Notes under the pieces: generated by a model
The model's database searches: none
What the model was told of the DNA's origin: nothing
The model's input: only the letters and a program-made list of their open reading frames with translations
Program-made: the position numbers and the translations under genes
NCBI RefSeq assembly: GCF_017641085.1
Contig: NZ_JAEPPI010000003.1
Span: 310,001-374,000, forward strand
Direction: 5' to 3'
DNA: 64,000 bases
Origin: Gracilimonas sp.
GTDB lineage: Bacteria; Bacteroidota; Rhodothermia; Balneolales; Balneolaceae
In this document: in pieces, positions 8,953 to 18,196 of the stretch
Layout: every line of letters starts with the position of its first letter
Position numbering within the stretch: the stretch's first letter is position 1

Positions 8953-11172
8953 ATGAAATTATTTAATACTGGAGTTTTATTTTTTCTTTTTCTTTCATTT
9001 CTGAGCGGTACCCTCCATGCTCAATCGTTGTCTGGAATTGTTTATGACGAAACAAATATTCCCATGCCGGGCGTACAGGTTCATATACCGGCTATTCATA
9101 AAGGAGCCATAACCGATATAAACGGGGCCTTCAGGTTAACGAACCTTCAACAGTCCGTTTTTACGGTTCAATTTTCATTTTTAGGATACAAAACCGAAAT
9201 CAGAAAAATTAACCTTTCTACAGTTGAACAGCCCATCCGTATTGTAATGGAGCAAACATCACTCAATCTGCCCGGTATAACTGTTACTTCAAATCCGCAG
9301 CCCACCGATGTATTGAGTACGTCCCAATCCGTAGCTTCACTGGATGAAGAACAGCTGTTCAGAAACCGGGGCGATGCCATCATGGAATCCCTGGAAGATA
9401 TTCCGGGTGTCAACACGTACACAACCGGCAACGGTATTGTTAAACCGGTCATCAGGGGATTAAGTTCTCAACGCGTTCTCGTTCTTGTGAATGGAGTACG
9501 GCAGGAGGGGCAGCAGTGGGGAGATGAACATTCTCCTGAAATAGACCCTTACAGTGCCCAACGTATTGAAGTGGTAAAAGGCCCCAGCAGTGTCTTATAT
9601 GGTTCGGACGCTCTGGGAGGTGTCGTAAACGTCATCAAACCCGATTTACCCACAACGGAAAACGATCCTTTGCTGGACGGCAAGATCAATCTGAGCGGGT
9701 ATTCCAATAACAACTTGCTGGGTGGTTCTTTGGCTCTGTCGGGTGCACAGGGCGTTATTGGGTACCGGGGCACTTTCACCAAGCGGAATTCGGGCAATAT
9801 TGAAACAGCCCGGGGAACACTGAAGAATACAGGTGTAGAAGAAACAAACGGTAGTTTTGCGTTGGGCACGAAACAGCAATGGGGCGAACTTTCGCTCGAT
9901 TACTCCCGGGTAGGCCAGCGGATTGAAATTTTTGAAAATCCGGCGGAAGAACCGGATGCAACCCCTTACCAAAGTGTAATACACGACCGGGTTCAGTCGG
10001 GCCTTGATCTGCATTTTCCGGGTTTCAGGCTGGAAGCTCAGGCGGCCTATCAAAATAATAACCGTAAAGAATTTGTAGAATCTGGTGCAGCCGACCCGGA
10101 GTTAAACCTGCTGCTTAGAACCGGTACAACCGATATAAAATTGCACCACAAGCCCGTGGGTAATTTGATCGGAACCGTTGGTATCTCCGGTATGGCTCAG
10201 CGCAATCAGACGCTTGCCGAAGAAAAACTGATACCGGAATACGTGCTCTATAATATTGCCGGGTTCATCTATGAAGAGTTGAAAATGGATCCCTTAATCA
10301 TTTCAGCCGGGTTTAGGTTTGACAATCGAAGCCTGAATACCGGAGCTACACCGGAGCTTAATGTGGAAAGGCAAGAAAAAAATTATAATGCACTCAGTGG
10401 TAACCTGGGTGTAGTATGGCGGATTACCGATCCTTTTGCCTTATCCGTAAATTTAGGAAGAGCGTGGAGGGCGCCTACGGCGTTTGAGCTATATGTAGAT
10501 GGGGTACACGAAGGCACAGCCCGGTACGAAATCGGCGACGATGACCTGGTTCCGGAGTCATCGCTAAATATTGATGCTTCTTTACGATACATTTCCGGAA
10601 TTTTTCAGAGTGAGTTTTCGGTTTATAACAACCGGATCAATGACTACATATTTCCAAATCCGACCAACGAATTTGATCCCGGGTCAGGGTTCAGAGAATA
10701 CCAATACTCGCAGGCCAACGCCCGCATTTACGGATTGGAGTATTCTCTTCAGGCTCAGACGTTCCCGTGGTTAATTCTGTCAGGCGGATACAGTATTGTA
10801 AGGGGTGCCAATCAGCGTATTGACGACCCCTTACCGCTGATGCCCACAGACCAGTTGAAGCTGGGTGCCAGGTTTACACAGCCTAAATTTGGTTTTTTAT
10901 ACGAACCGTACCTTAGCGTAGATACCCAGATCTTTGCCAGACAAGATCGTATAGCCGGATTTGAGACCCCAACCGCCGGCTACACCCTTTTAAACCTGGG
11001 CATAGGGGGTAAGCTGCAGATGGGCTCTAAAAAACTAAACATTATTTTACAGGCTGAAAACCTGCTTAACGAGGCCTACCGTTCGCACCTGAGCCGGTAT
11101 AAGGAATATGCTCTTAACCCCGGCCGCAACATTAAGCTGAAAATCAATATCCCCTTTACTCTGGCTGAATAA
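8953..11172 (+). CDS. TonB-dependent receptor with carboxypeptidase-like N-terminal domain
   Basis: About 739 residues from ATG 8953, chosen because a clean signal peptide (ending LHAQS) begins there; the open frame extends upstream to 8869 but without a leader. After the signal comes a carboxypeptidase-D-like regulatory domain (GIVYDETNIPMPG to about residue 90), then the plug (ESLEDIPGV, IRGLSSQRVLVLVNG, VEVVKGPSSVLYGSDA-type box) and a 22-strand barrel. Receptors of this size that are not SusC-type usually import siderophores, vitamin B12, heme or metal ions. With the Cys/His protein upstream, a metal-linked substrate is plausible but not shown. No SusD partner is adjacent. Confidence 0.92.
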   Translation: MKLFNTGVLFFLFLSFLSGTLHAQSLSGIVYDETNIPMPGVQVHIPAIHKGAITDINGAFRLTNLQQSVFTVQFSFLGYKTEIRKINLSTVEQPIRIVMEQTSLNLPGITVTSNPQPTDVLSTSQSVASLDEEQLFRNRGDAIMESLEDIPGVNTYTTGNGIVKPVIRGLSSQRVLVLVNGVRQEGQQWGDEHSPEIDPYSAQRIEVVKGPSSVLYGSDALGGVVNVIKPDLPTTENDPLLDGKINLSGYSNNNLLGGSLALSGAQGVIGYRGTFTKRNSGNIETARGTLKNTGVEETNGSFALGTKQQWGELSLDYSRVGQRIEIFENPAEEPDATPYQSVIHDRVQSGLDLHFPGFRLEAQAAYQNNNRKEFVESGAADPELNLLLRTGTTDIKLHHKPVGNLIGTVGISGMAQRNQTLAEEKLIPEYVLYNIAGFIYEELKMDPLIISAGFRFDNRSLNTGATPELNVERQEKNYNALSGNLGVVWRITDPFALSVNLGRAWRAPTAFELYVDGVHEGTARYEIGDDDLVPESSLNIDASLRYISGIFQSEFSVYNNRINDYIFPNPTNEFDPGSGFREYQYSQANARIYGLEYSLQAQTFPWLILSGGYSIVRGANQRIDDPLPLMPTDQLKLGARFTQPKFGFLYEPYLSVDTQIFARQDRIAGFETPTAGYTLLNLGIGGKLQMGSKKLNIILQAENLLNEAYRSHLSRYKEYALNPGRNIKLKINIPFTLAE

Positions 11173-11183
11173 AGCACCATTAA

Positions 11184-11217
11184 AATGGGAATAATCGGGC
11201 AACAGGTTATTCCCATT
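11184..11217 (+). terminator. Hairpin after TonB receptor, possible terminator
   Basis: An 11-bp perfect stem (AATGGGAATAA at 11184-11194, complement at 11207-11217) with a 12-base loop, 11 bases after the receptor stop. There is no T-run, so termination is uncertain. Confidence 0.5.
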
Positions 11218-11254
11218 ATAAATCTGGTGAGCCTTACAACCCATTCTTTCCTAA

Positions 11255-11482
11255 CCCGCATTTCTCACAGAAATAATTATGAAAAAATCTAACTATTTGA
11301 TTGTGAATGTTTTTAATCTGGATTTTCAGTGACAGCCCCCAAAACACTCTGTCAGACGCTGCGAAATTTGTCCGTGGGCTGCGTTGTCCCGAAAATCGTT
11401 TGCTCAACGTACTCAGGTACGTTTCAGCCACCATTTCCTGGACGCCTTGCCCTCAACTAAATTTCTTGGTGAGAAATGCGGG
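11255..11482. repeat. Large imperfect palindromic intergenic element
   Basis: Bounded by a 14-bp perfect inverted repeat (CCCGCATTTCTCAC at 11255-11268, complement at 11469-11482). Inside, the stretch from about 11350 to 11470 is itself an imperfect palindrome centred on AACGTAC-TCAG-GTACGTT (11406-11423): the left arm's GAAATTT, GGGC, GCG and TCC blocks pair with the right arm. No coding frame of interest. The layout is that of a non-autonomous palindromic repeat rather than a terminator. I see no second copy in this window. Confidence 0.6.
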
Positions 11483-11530
11483 CTAAAACTTTCCGTTAGA
11501 AACACCCTCTCTCTGAATTCTAACAAGGAA

Positions 11531-11547
11531 TTTAAGCTTAATTTAAG
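11531..11547 (+). promoter_or_regulatory. TTTAAG direct-repeat operator, site 3
   Basis: TTTAAG at 11531-11536 and 11542-11547, 11-bp period, 68 bases before the ECF sigma gene. A TTAGCTT sequence follows 10 bases downstream, as at sites 2 and 4. It ties the sigma/FecR/SusCD locus to the copper-type regulon. Confidence 0.7.
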
Positions 11548-11615
11548 ATTTCTCTGTTAGCTTAAGCCTGTTTAACAAATTTGCTGGCTAAGTCTTAAAT
11601 AGAAGTTTAAGTACA

Positions 11616-12164
11616 ATGCGGTTGTCTGATCAATCATTAATCAAAAAAATACAACGGGGAGATAAGCGTGCGTTCGAAAGTTTGTTCAGAAGTTATTATG
11701 CTTTGTTGTGTGATTATGCACAAAAGTATGTGAAAAATCACCAGGCCGCCGAAGATCAGGTACAGGAAGTTTTTGTAAAGATATGGGAGATAAGAAAAGA
11801 TTGGAATCCGCAGGGAACCATTCAGGCTTATCTATATACGGCGGTCCGCAATCAATCATTGAACTACCTTAAACACAAAAAGATAGTGGACGATTGGAAA
11901 CAAGAAGAGGCCTTAAGTGACACACCAAGTCCTTTTTCTCCGACAGAGAAAAGAGCTAACTTCGAAGAAATGAATAAATGGTTACAGGAAGCCATTCAAA
12001 AACTTCCCGAAAAAAGACGCGAAATTTTTCAGCTTAGCCGTGATCATGGGCTTACCTACGTGGAAATTTCTAAAACTCTGGGCATTTCTGTTAAAACCGT
12101 TGAAACCCAAATGGGAAGATCCTTACGACACCTTAGAAGCAGGCTGGAACAGAGATTGAGATAA
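11616..12164 (+). CDS. ECF sigma factor of the Bacteroidota FecI/RpoE-like type
   Basis: 182 residues. Region 2 (about 10-80) has the FRSYYALLCDYAQKYV and AEDQVQEVFVKIW segments for core and -10 recognition; region 4 (about 125-175) has LPEKRREIFQLSR and the helix-turn-helix TYVEISKTLGISVKTVETQ. It is followed by a FecR-like anti-sigma, SusC and SusD, the standard arrangement for substrate-induced ECF control across the envelope. The 221-base gap to the anti-sigma gene could hold a further promoter. Its own transcription appears to be set by site 3. Confidence 0.95.
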   Translation: MRLSDQSLIKKIQRGDKRAFESLFRSYYALLCDYAQKYVKNHQAAEDQVQEVFVKIWEIRKDWNPQGTIQAYLYTAVRNQSLNYLKHKKIVDDWKQEEALSDTPSPFSPTEKRANFEEMNKWLQEAIQKLPEKRREIFQLSRDHGLTYVEISKTLGISVKTVETQMGRSLRHLRSRLEQRLR

Positions 12165-12385
12165 ACTAAACCCATTTTAAAGCCTCGTTCTTCTTTTATC
12201 TTTTTACCCTGTATCAGAGATAACGCCATTGTAAGACAAAAGAAAAAGGGTTAGACCGTCTAAATTCTCCCAACAATTTAACAGTACACCTGCTGACCAC
12301 AAAAATTTCTTTTTTTTGTAGGGGTATTGGTATATACAGTTGTATTAATAATAGAGACAGCAATTTAAAAACATGGAATTTTTAC

Positions 12386-13423
12386 ATGCATAAAAACATA
12401 GAGTGGGCTGAGATAGCCAGATATGTTTCCGGAAACAGCAGTATCGAGGAAAGCAAGCGATTAAAAAATAAAATGGAGTCTGACGAAACCTATAAAAAAT
12501 TAGTGGAGGAAGCCCGTATGGCATGGAACATATCGGGCAAAAAGGCGGGAGCCTGGAATATGGATAAAGCATGGGATGATGTTCGCCAGAGGCTGGAAGA
12601 CATGGATGAGATGGAGGCAACCGGGAAAAGCCGCACGGTAAATAAAATGAAAAGCCGGCCCAATAAACGTTCTTTAAATTACATGATTCGTGTGGCCGCC
12701 GTTGTTGTAATTAGTGCAGCCACGGGTATTCTGCTTTACCGGCCTGATGTAACTACCAGCAGCAAACCACAACAAGAGCAGGTGCAAAAAGAACTGGTTG
12801 CCAAAAAGGGAGAACAAAAGAGATTCCAGCTTAGCGACGGAACTTTAATTACCCTGGCAGCAGATAGTAAAATTCGCCTTTCTCCTCAATATCAAGCCGG
12901 TTCACGAGAAGTTTATCTGGAAGGGGAAGCTTTTTTTGATGTGGCTTCTAACCCTGACCGGCCCTTTAAAGTTCATGTTGGGGAAACAACAACCGAAGTT
13001 GTAGGTACACAATTCAACATTATTTTCTATCCCGGAGATGAAGACGTACGCGTAGTTGTAGTTGAAGGAAGTGTTGGTTTACAGGCACATGAGTCTGACA
13101 AACAGGTGTTAATAAAACCCGGAGAGCTTGGAAAATACTCAGCAGACCACCTTTTGACGGTTCAAAAAGTAAACTTAAATAATTACATGGGCTGGATGGA
13201 TGGAAAATTGGTTTTTGACAATCAACCCTTAAGTAAAGTAGTAATCAGGCTCGAACGGTGGTATGGCCTGTCTTTTAATATTGAAGATACTGCAATTAAA
13301 GAGCGTAAACTTACGGCTGCGTTTAACCTTCGACAGCCACTGGAAGAGGTCCTTGACGCTATAGCAATATCCCTGGACCTGACATATGTGAAAAATGACA
13401 GATCTTTTACTTTTCAACAATAA
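12386..13423 (+). CDS. FecR-family anti-sigma factor
   Basis: 345 residues. A cytoplasmic N-terminal part (1-98) with a short sigma-binding region containing MAWNIS, one membrane helix (about 100-118), then the periplasmic FecR domain (about 140-235: GEQKRFQLSDGTLITL, GEAFFDV, VGTQFNI, VVEGSVGL) and a C-terminal DUF4974-like domain (LVFDNQPLSKVVIRLERWYG). It should hold the sigma factor inactive until the SusC-type receptor with its STN domain signals. Directly followed by that receptor (24 bases). Confidence 0.95.
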   Translation: MHKNIEWAEIARYVSGNSSIEESKRLKNKMESDETYKKLVEEARMAWNISGKKAGAWNMDKAWDDVRQRLEDMDEMEATGKSRTVNKMKSRPNKRSLNYMIRVAAVVVISAATGILLYRPDVTTSSKPQQEQVQKELVAKKGEQKRFQLSDGTLITLAADSKIRLSPQYQAGSREVYLEGEAFFDVASNPDRPFKVHVGETTTEVVGTQFNIIFYPGDEDVRVVVVEGSVGLQAHESDKQVLIKPGELGKYSADHLLTVQKVNLNNYMGWMDGKLVFDNQPLSKVVIRLERWYGLSFNIEDTAIKERKLTAAFNLRQPLEEVLDAIAISLDLTYVKNDRSFTFQQ

Positions 13424-13447
13424 CAGTAACCTATCAACAATATACCT

Positions 13448-16400
13448 ATGAAAAAACTAAAGCTACTTATTCTATTGTTGCCGGCATGGTTGGTACTCTC
13501 GCTGGTGTCAGATATTTATGCACAAGATCAAAGCAGACAGTTTGTTTCCCTGTCGCGGTACGATCAAAACTATCAATATAATTCACCTTATGAGCAAAAA
13601 ATTTCGCTTGATTTAAAAGAAGTGTCTGTTGAAAACGCGCTTCAAATGATAGCTAAAGAAGGAAACATAAGGCTGGCTTATAACAAACTAATCATACCCA
13701 TTCAAAAAATAACTGTAGTTGAGGAGGGTATTACGGTTAAAAAAGCTCTTGAACAAGTATTGGAAAATACGGGGCTGGACATGGTTGCATCCCCCAACGG
13801 ACAAATTGTGATTAAGAAGAAGCCTGTTCCCGTCATTTTTCAAGGTAGTATTACCGGTACGGTGACGGATGCTAAAAATGGCGAATCGCTGGCGGGTGTA
13901 AATATTGTTGTAGAGGATACAGATCCCCTTCTTGGTACCTCTACCGATTTAGATGGTAACTATACTATCAATAATGTACCGGATGGATCATACACTATTA
14001 CCGCAAGATTCCTGGGTTTTAGAGCGATGAGTAAATCCGTAAATGTATCCGGGGGAGAAACAACTGTTGATTTTCAACTGGAATCTTCCGTTTTAAATTT
14101 AGATGAACTCGTAGTTACCGCAACCGGTGTACGCAGAAAGGTTGAAATTGGAAACGCCATTTCCCGTATTGATGCTGCTGAGGATGTTCAAACACGCCCC
14201 ATTAGTGATGTTTCAAGTTTACTTCAGGGGCAGGCCGCCGGAGTAGAAATCCTGGGAAGCGGCGGCTCAACCGGAATGGGCTCCCGCATACGAGTTCGCG
14301 GGTCTAACAGTGCCTCTCTTTCTAATGAACCTGTTATTTACGTTGATGGAGTCAGAATTAACAACGATCCAAATTCTATCTCCTTTGAAACCGGTGGACA
14401 GTCCCCTTCCCGGTTAAGCGATATTAACCCGGAAAACATTGAATCGATTGAAATTATTAAAGGCCCCTCTGCAGCTACCTTATATGGTTCGGTTGCTGCC
14501 AACGGGGTAATCCGGATAACAACAAAGAGGGGACGAACAGGAAAACCTCAATGGTCGGCATTTACGGAAACCGGAATAGTCAATGATGTAACAACCTATC
14601 CAAAAAACTATCAGGCTTTGGATGCCTCCGGTAATCCTTGTTTTACTTTTGAAGCTGCTGAAGGGCTTTGTACGCAGAGTACTCTTGATTCCTTTCAGCC
14701 ACTTAACGACGACCGTATATCCCCATTCCGAACAGGGCAGAACTATGGGCTTGGCCTGAGTGTTGCTGGCGGTACGGAAGCATTAACCTATTTCCTTTCC
14801 GGTAATTTTTCTGATAATGAAGGTGTTCTTCCGGTTAATAACCTCAGAAGAGCGAACTTCCGTGGAAATTTTGGCACCCGGATTTCTGAAAGTTTAAAGA
14901 CAAACCTTTCCGTTGGCTATACTAATAGTGAATTGGAATTACCTTTAAACGATAATTTTGCCTTAGCATTGATCAATCAGGGACTTAACGGCCGGGCAAC
15001 TCCCGATGTAAACGATGGGTGGGGAGAGTTTACCCCTGCAGAATTATTCACTATTGATACCAGGCAGAATATCAACCGCTTTACTACCGGCCTGGAAACG
15101 GAGTGGACGCCTATGGACAATTTGAATGTTCGTGCCAACGGAGGGTTGGATTTTACTTCCCGATGGGACAATCAGTTTTTCCCTACCGGTAAAGCCCCTG
15201 ATTTCCTTGATTATAATCAAGGAGCCCGCTTCTCCAATCGTTTCGAGACCTTTGATTATACCCTCGATTTAGTAGGTACCTATACCCTGGCGATTTCTGA
15301 AGATTTCTCTTCACGTACTTCTGCAGGCTTTCAGTATCTGCAAACCCTTACGCGCGGCACCTTTGCCGAAGGCCGGCAATTGGTTGCGGGAAGCAATTCC
15401 ATTGCAGGAGCTGCCGTAACGGTTAGTTCGGAACAAACCACAGAGCAACGCACGGTTGGTACTTTTATGGAAGAACAGGTTGGTTTTCGCGATAAGTTGT
15501 TCGTTACCGGGGCTGTTCGGATTGACCGGGGAAGCGCCTTTGGAGCTGATTTCAATGCAGCGGTATATCCCAAAATAAGCACCTCCTGGTTGGTTTCGGA
15601 AGAATCTTTTCTTAATAATACCGGGAATTGGCTGTCTTCATTACGCCTAAGAGCCGCCTGGGGAGCTTCCGGAGTACAACCGGGAACCAATGATGCCCTG
15701 AGGTATTTCAACCCGATTGCCGCAACCGTTGGAGGGCAAAACGTAACCGGTGTTACCTTTGGAAGCGTGGGGAATCCTGACCTTAAACCGGAACGATCAA
15801 CTGAGGTAGAAGTCGGGGCAGATGCCACCCTGTTTACCGATCGTGTAAATCTGGAGATAACCTACTTTAATAAGCAAACTAAAGATGCGTTAATTTTCAG
15901 GGAATTACCGAGATCGCTCGGAGTTGGAGATGGACGTTTCGAAAACCTGGGTTCTGTCCAAAATACCGGTTTAGAACTCGCATTATACACAAGAGTATTC
16001 CAAACGCGTTCTACCAGCTTTGATCTTGATTTCGTTGGGTCATTTATTGACAATAAACTGAAAGAGCTTGGTGAAGGCATCGAGCCTATACTGTTTAATA
16101 GCGGGTATCAGCGTCATGTAGAAGGATATAGCCTTGGCGGCTACTGGGATGAATCATATACCTTCAATGATGCCAACGGCGATGGTCTAATCGGCCGGGA
16201 TGAAGTAGAAGTTGGCAGTGAGGCCGTTTATCAAGGTTCTCCATTTGCCGATACCGATCTTTCTTTTACAGGTACACTTGGCGTGTTCAACAATAGAATT
16301 GTAGTACGGGCACTTATGAACTATCGCGGAGGCAAAACCCTGTTAAATAATACAGAAGCGTGGCGGCAAGGCAACAGTAATACTGAAGCCTTAAATGATC

Positions 16401-16720
16401 CTGATGCCTCTTTGGAAGATCAGGCCCGTGCAATTGCTGCTAAATTTAACGGCACCTACGCCGGCTATATGGAAGATGCCTCTTTCTGGAGGTTACGTGA
16501 AGTATCGTTAACTTTTAACGCACCGCAACGATGGTTGAACTCTCTTGGGGTTTCCCGTGCAAGCCTGACCTTATCAGGCAATAATTTAGGCTTGTGGACA
16601 GACTACACCGGCCTTGATCCTGAAATCAGTTCAACCGGACAGACCAATTTCACTACCGAAGAATTTATGAGCCAGCCCCCCGTCCGAACCTGGAAGGCAC
16701 GCCTAAATCTTACATTTTAG
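13448..16720 (+). CDS. SusC/RagA-type TonB-dependent transporter with STN signalling domain
   Basis: 1090 residues. Signal peptide to about residue 25; STN (secretin/TonB short N-terminal) domain about 47-125 that contacts FecR; carboxypeptidase-like domain about 133-210 (GSITGTVTDAKNGESLAGVN); plug with the SusC marker GVRRKVEIGNA and the box IKGPSAATLYGSVAANGVI; then the barrel with the family-typical YFNKQTKDALI, DANGDGLI and a C-terminal LNLTF. Imports a bulky ligand through the outer membrane together with the SusD lipoprotein that follows. No glycan-degrading enzymes are nearby, so the ligand is not a clear polysaccharide; a peptide or metal complex is possible. Confidence 0.96.
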   Translation: MKKLKLLILLLPAWLVLSLVSDIYAQDQSRQFVSLSRYDQNYQYNSPYEQKISLDLKEVSVENALQMIAKEGNIRLAYNKLIIPIQKITVVEEGITVKKALEQVLENTGLDMVASPNGQIVIKKKPVPVIFQGSITGTVTDAKNGESLAGVNIVVEDTDPLLGTSTDLDGNYTINNVPDGSYTITARFLGFRAMSKSVNVSGGETTVDFQLESSVLNLDELVVTATGVRRKVEIGNAISRIDAAEDVQTRPISDVSSLLQGQAAGVEILGSGGSTGMGSRIRVRGSNSASLSNEPVIYVDGVRINNDPNSISFETGGQSPSRLSDINPENIESIEIIKGPSAATLYGSVAANGVIRITTKRGRTGKPQWSAFTETGIVNDVTTYPKNYQALDASGNPCFTFEAAEGLCTQSTLDSFQPLNDDRISPFRTGQNYGLGLSVAGGTEALTYFLSGNFSDNEGVLPVNNLRRANFRGNFGTRISESLKTNLSVGYTNSELELPLNDNFALALINQGLNGRATPDVNDGWGEFTPAELFTIDTRQNINRFTTGLETEWTPMDNLNVRANGGLDFTSRWDNQFFPTGKAPDFLDYNQGARFSNRFETFDYTLDLVGTYTLAISEDFSSRTSAGFQYLQTLTRGTFAEGRQLVAGSNSIAGAAVTVSSEQTTEQRTVGTFMEEQVGFRDKLFVTGAVRIDRGSAFGADFNAAVYPKISTSWLVSEESFLNNTGNWLSSLRLRAAWGASGVQPGTNDALRYFNPIAATVGGQNVTGVTFGSVGNPDLKPERSTEVEVGADATLFTDRVNLEITYFNKQTKDALIFRELPRSLGVGDGRFENLGSVQNTGLELALYTRVFQTRSTSFDLDFVGSFIDNKLKELGEGIEPILFNSGYQRHVEGYSLGGYWDESYTFNDANGDGLIGRDEVEVGSEAVYQGSPFADTDLSFTGTLGVFNNRIVVRALMNYRGGKTLLNNTEAWRQGNSNTEALNDPDASLEDQARAIAAKFNGTYAGYMEDASFWRLREVSLTFNAPQRWLNSLGVSRASLTLSGNNLGLWTDYTGLDPEISSTGQTNFTTEEFMSQPPVRTWKARLNLTF

Positions 16721-16751
16721 TAATACAAAAATTTAATTTGGAGAACATATT

Positions 16752-18095
16752 ATGAATACATTAGTCAAAAACAGAGACCAAATTTGGAGGTATATTATTT
16801 TTGCCGGTGCGGCAATTATAATAGCTCTAAGTACCTATGCATGTGATTCTATGGTGGATGTAACAGACCCTGATATTGTTACCCCCGAATCATTGAACAG
16901 CGAGGCCGGCATACAAACGCTCAGAGCCGGCTCACTTGGTGATTTAGCAGTAGCTATGAGCGGTTCAGGAGCAGGGCATGGTGCCACTCCGGGTTTAATA
17001 ACTATGAGCGTCCTTATGACGGACGAATATGATTATTCCGGAACCTTCCCCACCCGGCGTGAAGCAGACACCCGAAATCTCCAGAATTCAAACGGTGAAA
17101 TGGATATGATTTACGGAAACCTGCACAGATCCCGGGCGTCCGCTGCAACAACCTTAGATGCGGTAACCGAATTTGGGAACCTGCCTTCCGTAGAGAGTGA
17201 AATGCACAGCGTTATAGGCTATATATACCTCATGTTTGCAGAAACTTTTTGCTCCGGCGTTCCTTTTAGTAAGGTATCCCCTGATGGAGGATTTGAATTC
17301 GGGGAACCGCTGACGACCGAGCAAATGTTTAATACGGCAATAACCCATTTTGATGGTGCCTCAGCCAGTGCGGGTGCCGGTTCCGACTTTGCCAATCTTG
17401 CCCTTTTAGGCAAAGCCCGCGCCCAACTCGGGCTGGGCCTAATTAGTGATGCAGCCAATACGGTTAGTTCTGTGCCTACCGATTTCGTTTATAACATTGA
17501 GCATTCCGATAACAGCCGACGGCAGGAGAACGGAATATATGTCTTAAGCACAGTCCGCCGTCAATTATCTATCGCTGACGGCAAGGGCGGGAACGGATTG
17601 AATTTTCGTTCTGCTAATGATCCCCGTATTCCCTGGGAAGATAATGGCGTAGATGGGCAGGATGATATAACACCGTACTTCAATCAACTCAAATTCAGCA
17701 CTCCAAGCGACCCGGTTACTTTGGCTTCAGGGATAGAGGCTCGTTTGATTGAAGCCGAAGCAGCCATGCAGGCCGGTAATAATCAGGAAGTGGAAGATAT
17801 CCACAATGCTCTGCGAGCTACCGTAGGCCTCCCGGAAGATGATTTATCGGCTATGGATGCAGACGAACTTCGGTCTTATCATTTCAGTGAACGTGCTTTC
17901 TGGCTTTTCAGCACAGGTCATCGTCAGGGTGATCTTCGAAGGATGGTGCGCGTGTATGGAGAGCAGGTTTCCGATGTGTTTCCGTGGGGAGATTATATCA
18001 AAGGCGGTGTATATGAAGATAACGTCAACTTTCCGGTTCCTCAATCAGAAGAAAACAATCCCAACTTTCAAGGTTGCCTGGATCGAAATCCATAA
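16752..18095 (+). CDS. SusD/RagB-type substrate-binding lipoprotein
   Basis: 447 residues, lipobox at C31 (STYAC). Helical TPR-like core with the SusD features LHRSRASAATTLDAV and FAETFCSGVPFS, and the C-terminal motif SERAFWLFSTGHRQGDLRRM. It caps the SusC barrel on the cell surface and binds its ligand. It is shorter than polysaccharide SusD proteins (usually 500 or more residues), closer to the variants paired with small receptors. Ends at the terminator at 18122. Confidence 0.93.
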   Translation: MNTLVKNRDQIWRYIIFAGAAIIIALSTYACDSMVDVTDPDIVTPESLNSEAGIQTLRAGSLGDLAVAMSGSGAGHGATPGLITMSVLMTDEYDYSGTFPTRREADTRNLQNSNGEMDMIYGNLHRSRASAATTLDAVTEFGNLPSVESEMHSVIGYIYLMFAETFCSGVPFSKVSPDGGFEFGEPLTTEQMFNTAITHFDGASASAGAGSDFANLALLGKARAQLGLGLISDAANTVSSVPTDFVYNIEHSDNSRRQENGIYVLSTVRRQLSIADGKGGNGLNFRSANDPRIPWEDNGVDGQDDITPYFNQLKFSTPSDPVTLASGIEARLIEAEAAMQAGNNQEVEDIHNALRATVGLPEDDLSAMDADELRSYHFSERAFWLFSTGHRQGDLRRMVRVYGEQVSDVFPWGDYIKGGVYEDNVNFPVPQSEENNPNFQGCLDRNP

Positions 18096-18121
18096 CTATT
18101 ATACACTCAATTCAATGAAGC

Positions 18122-18148
18122 AAAGGGGGCTGGAATTGCCCCCTTTTT
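18122..18148 (+). terminator. Rho-independent terminator after SusCD
   Basis: A 9-bp perfect stem (AAAGGGGGC at 18122-18130, complement at 18138-18146), a 7-base loop and a short T-run. It isolates the SusCD locus from the following gene. Confidence 0.9.
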
Positions 18149-18196
18149 ATTTCTAAGCTATCCTTTAGCAAATCTTAACCAGCGGATCGGACGATA

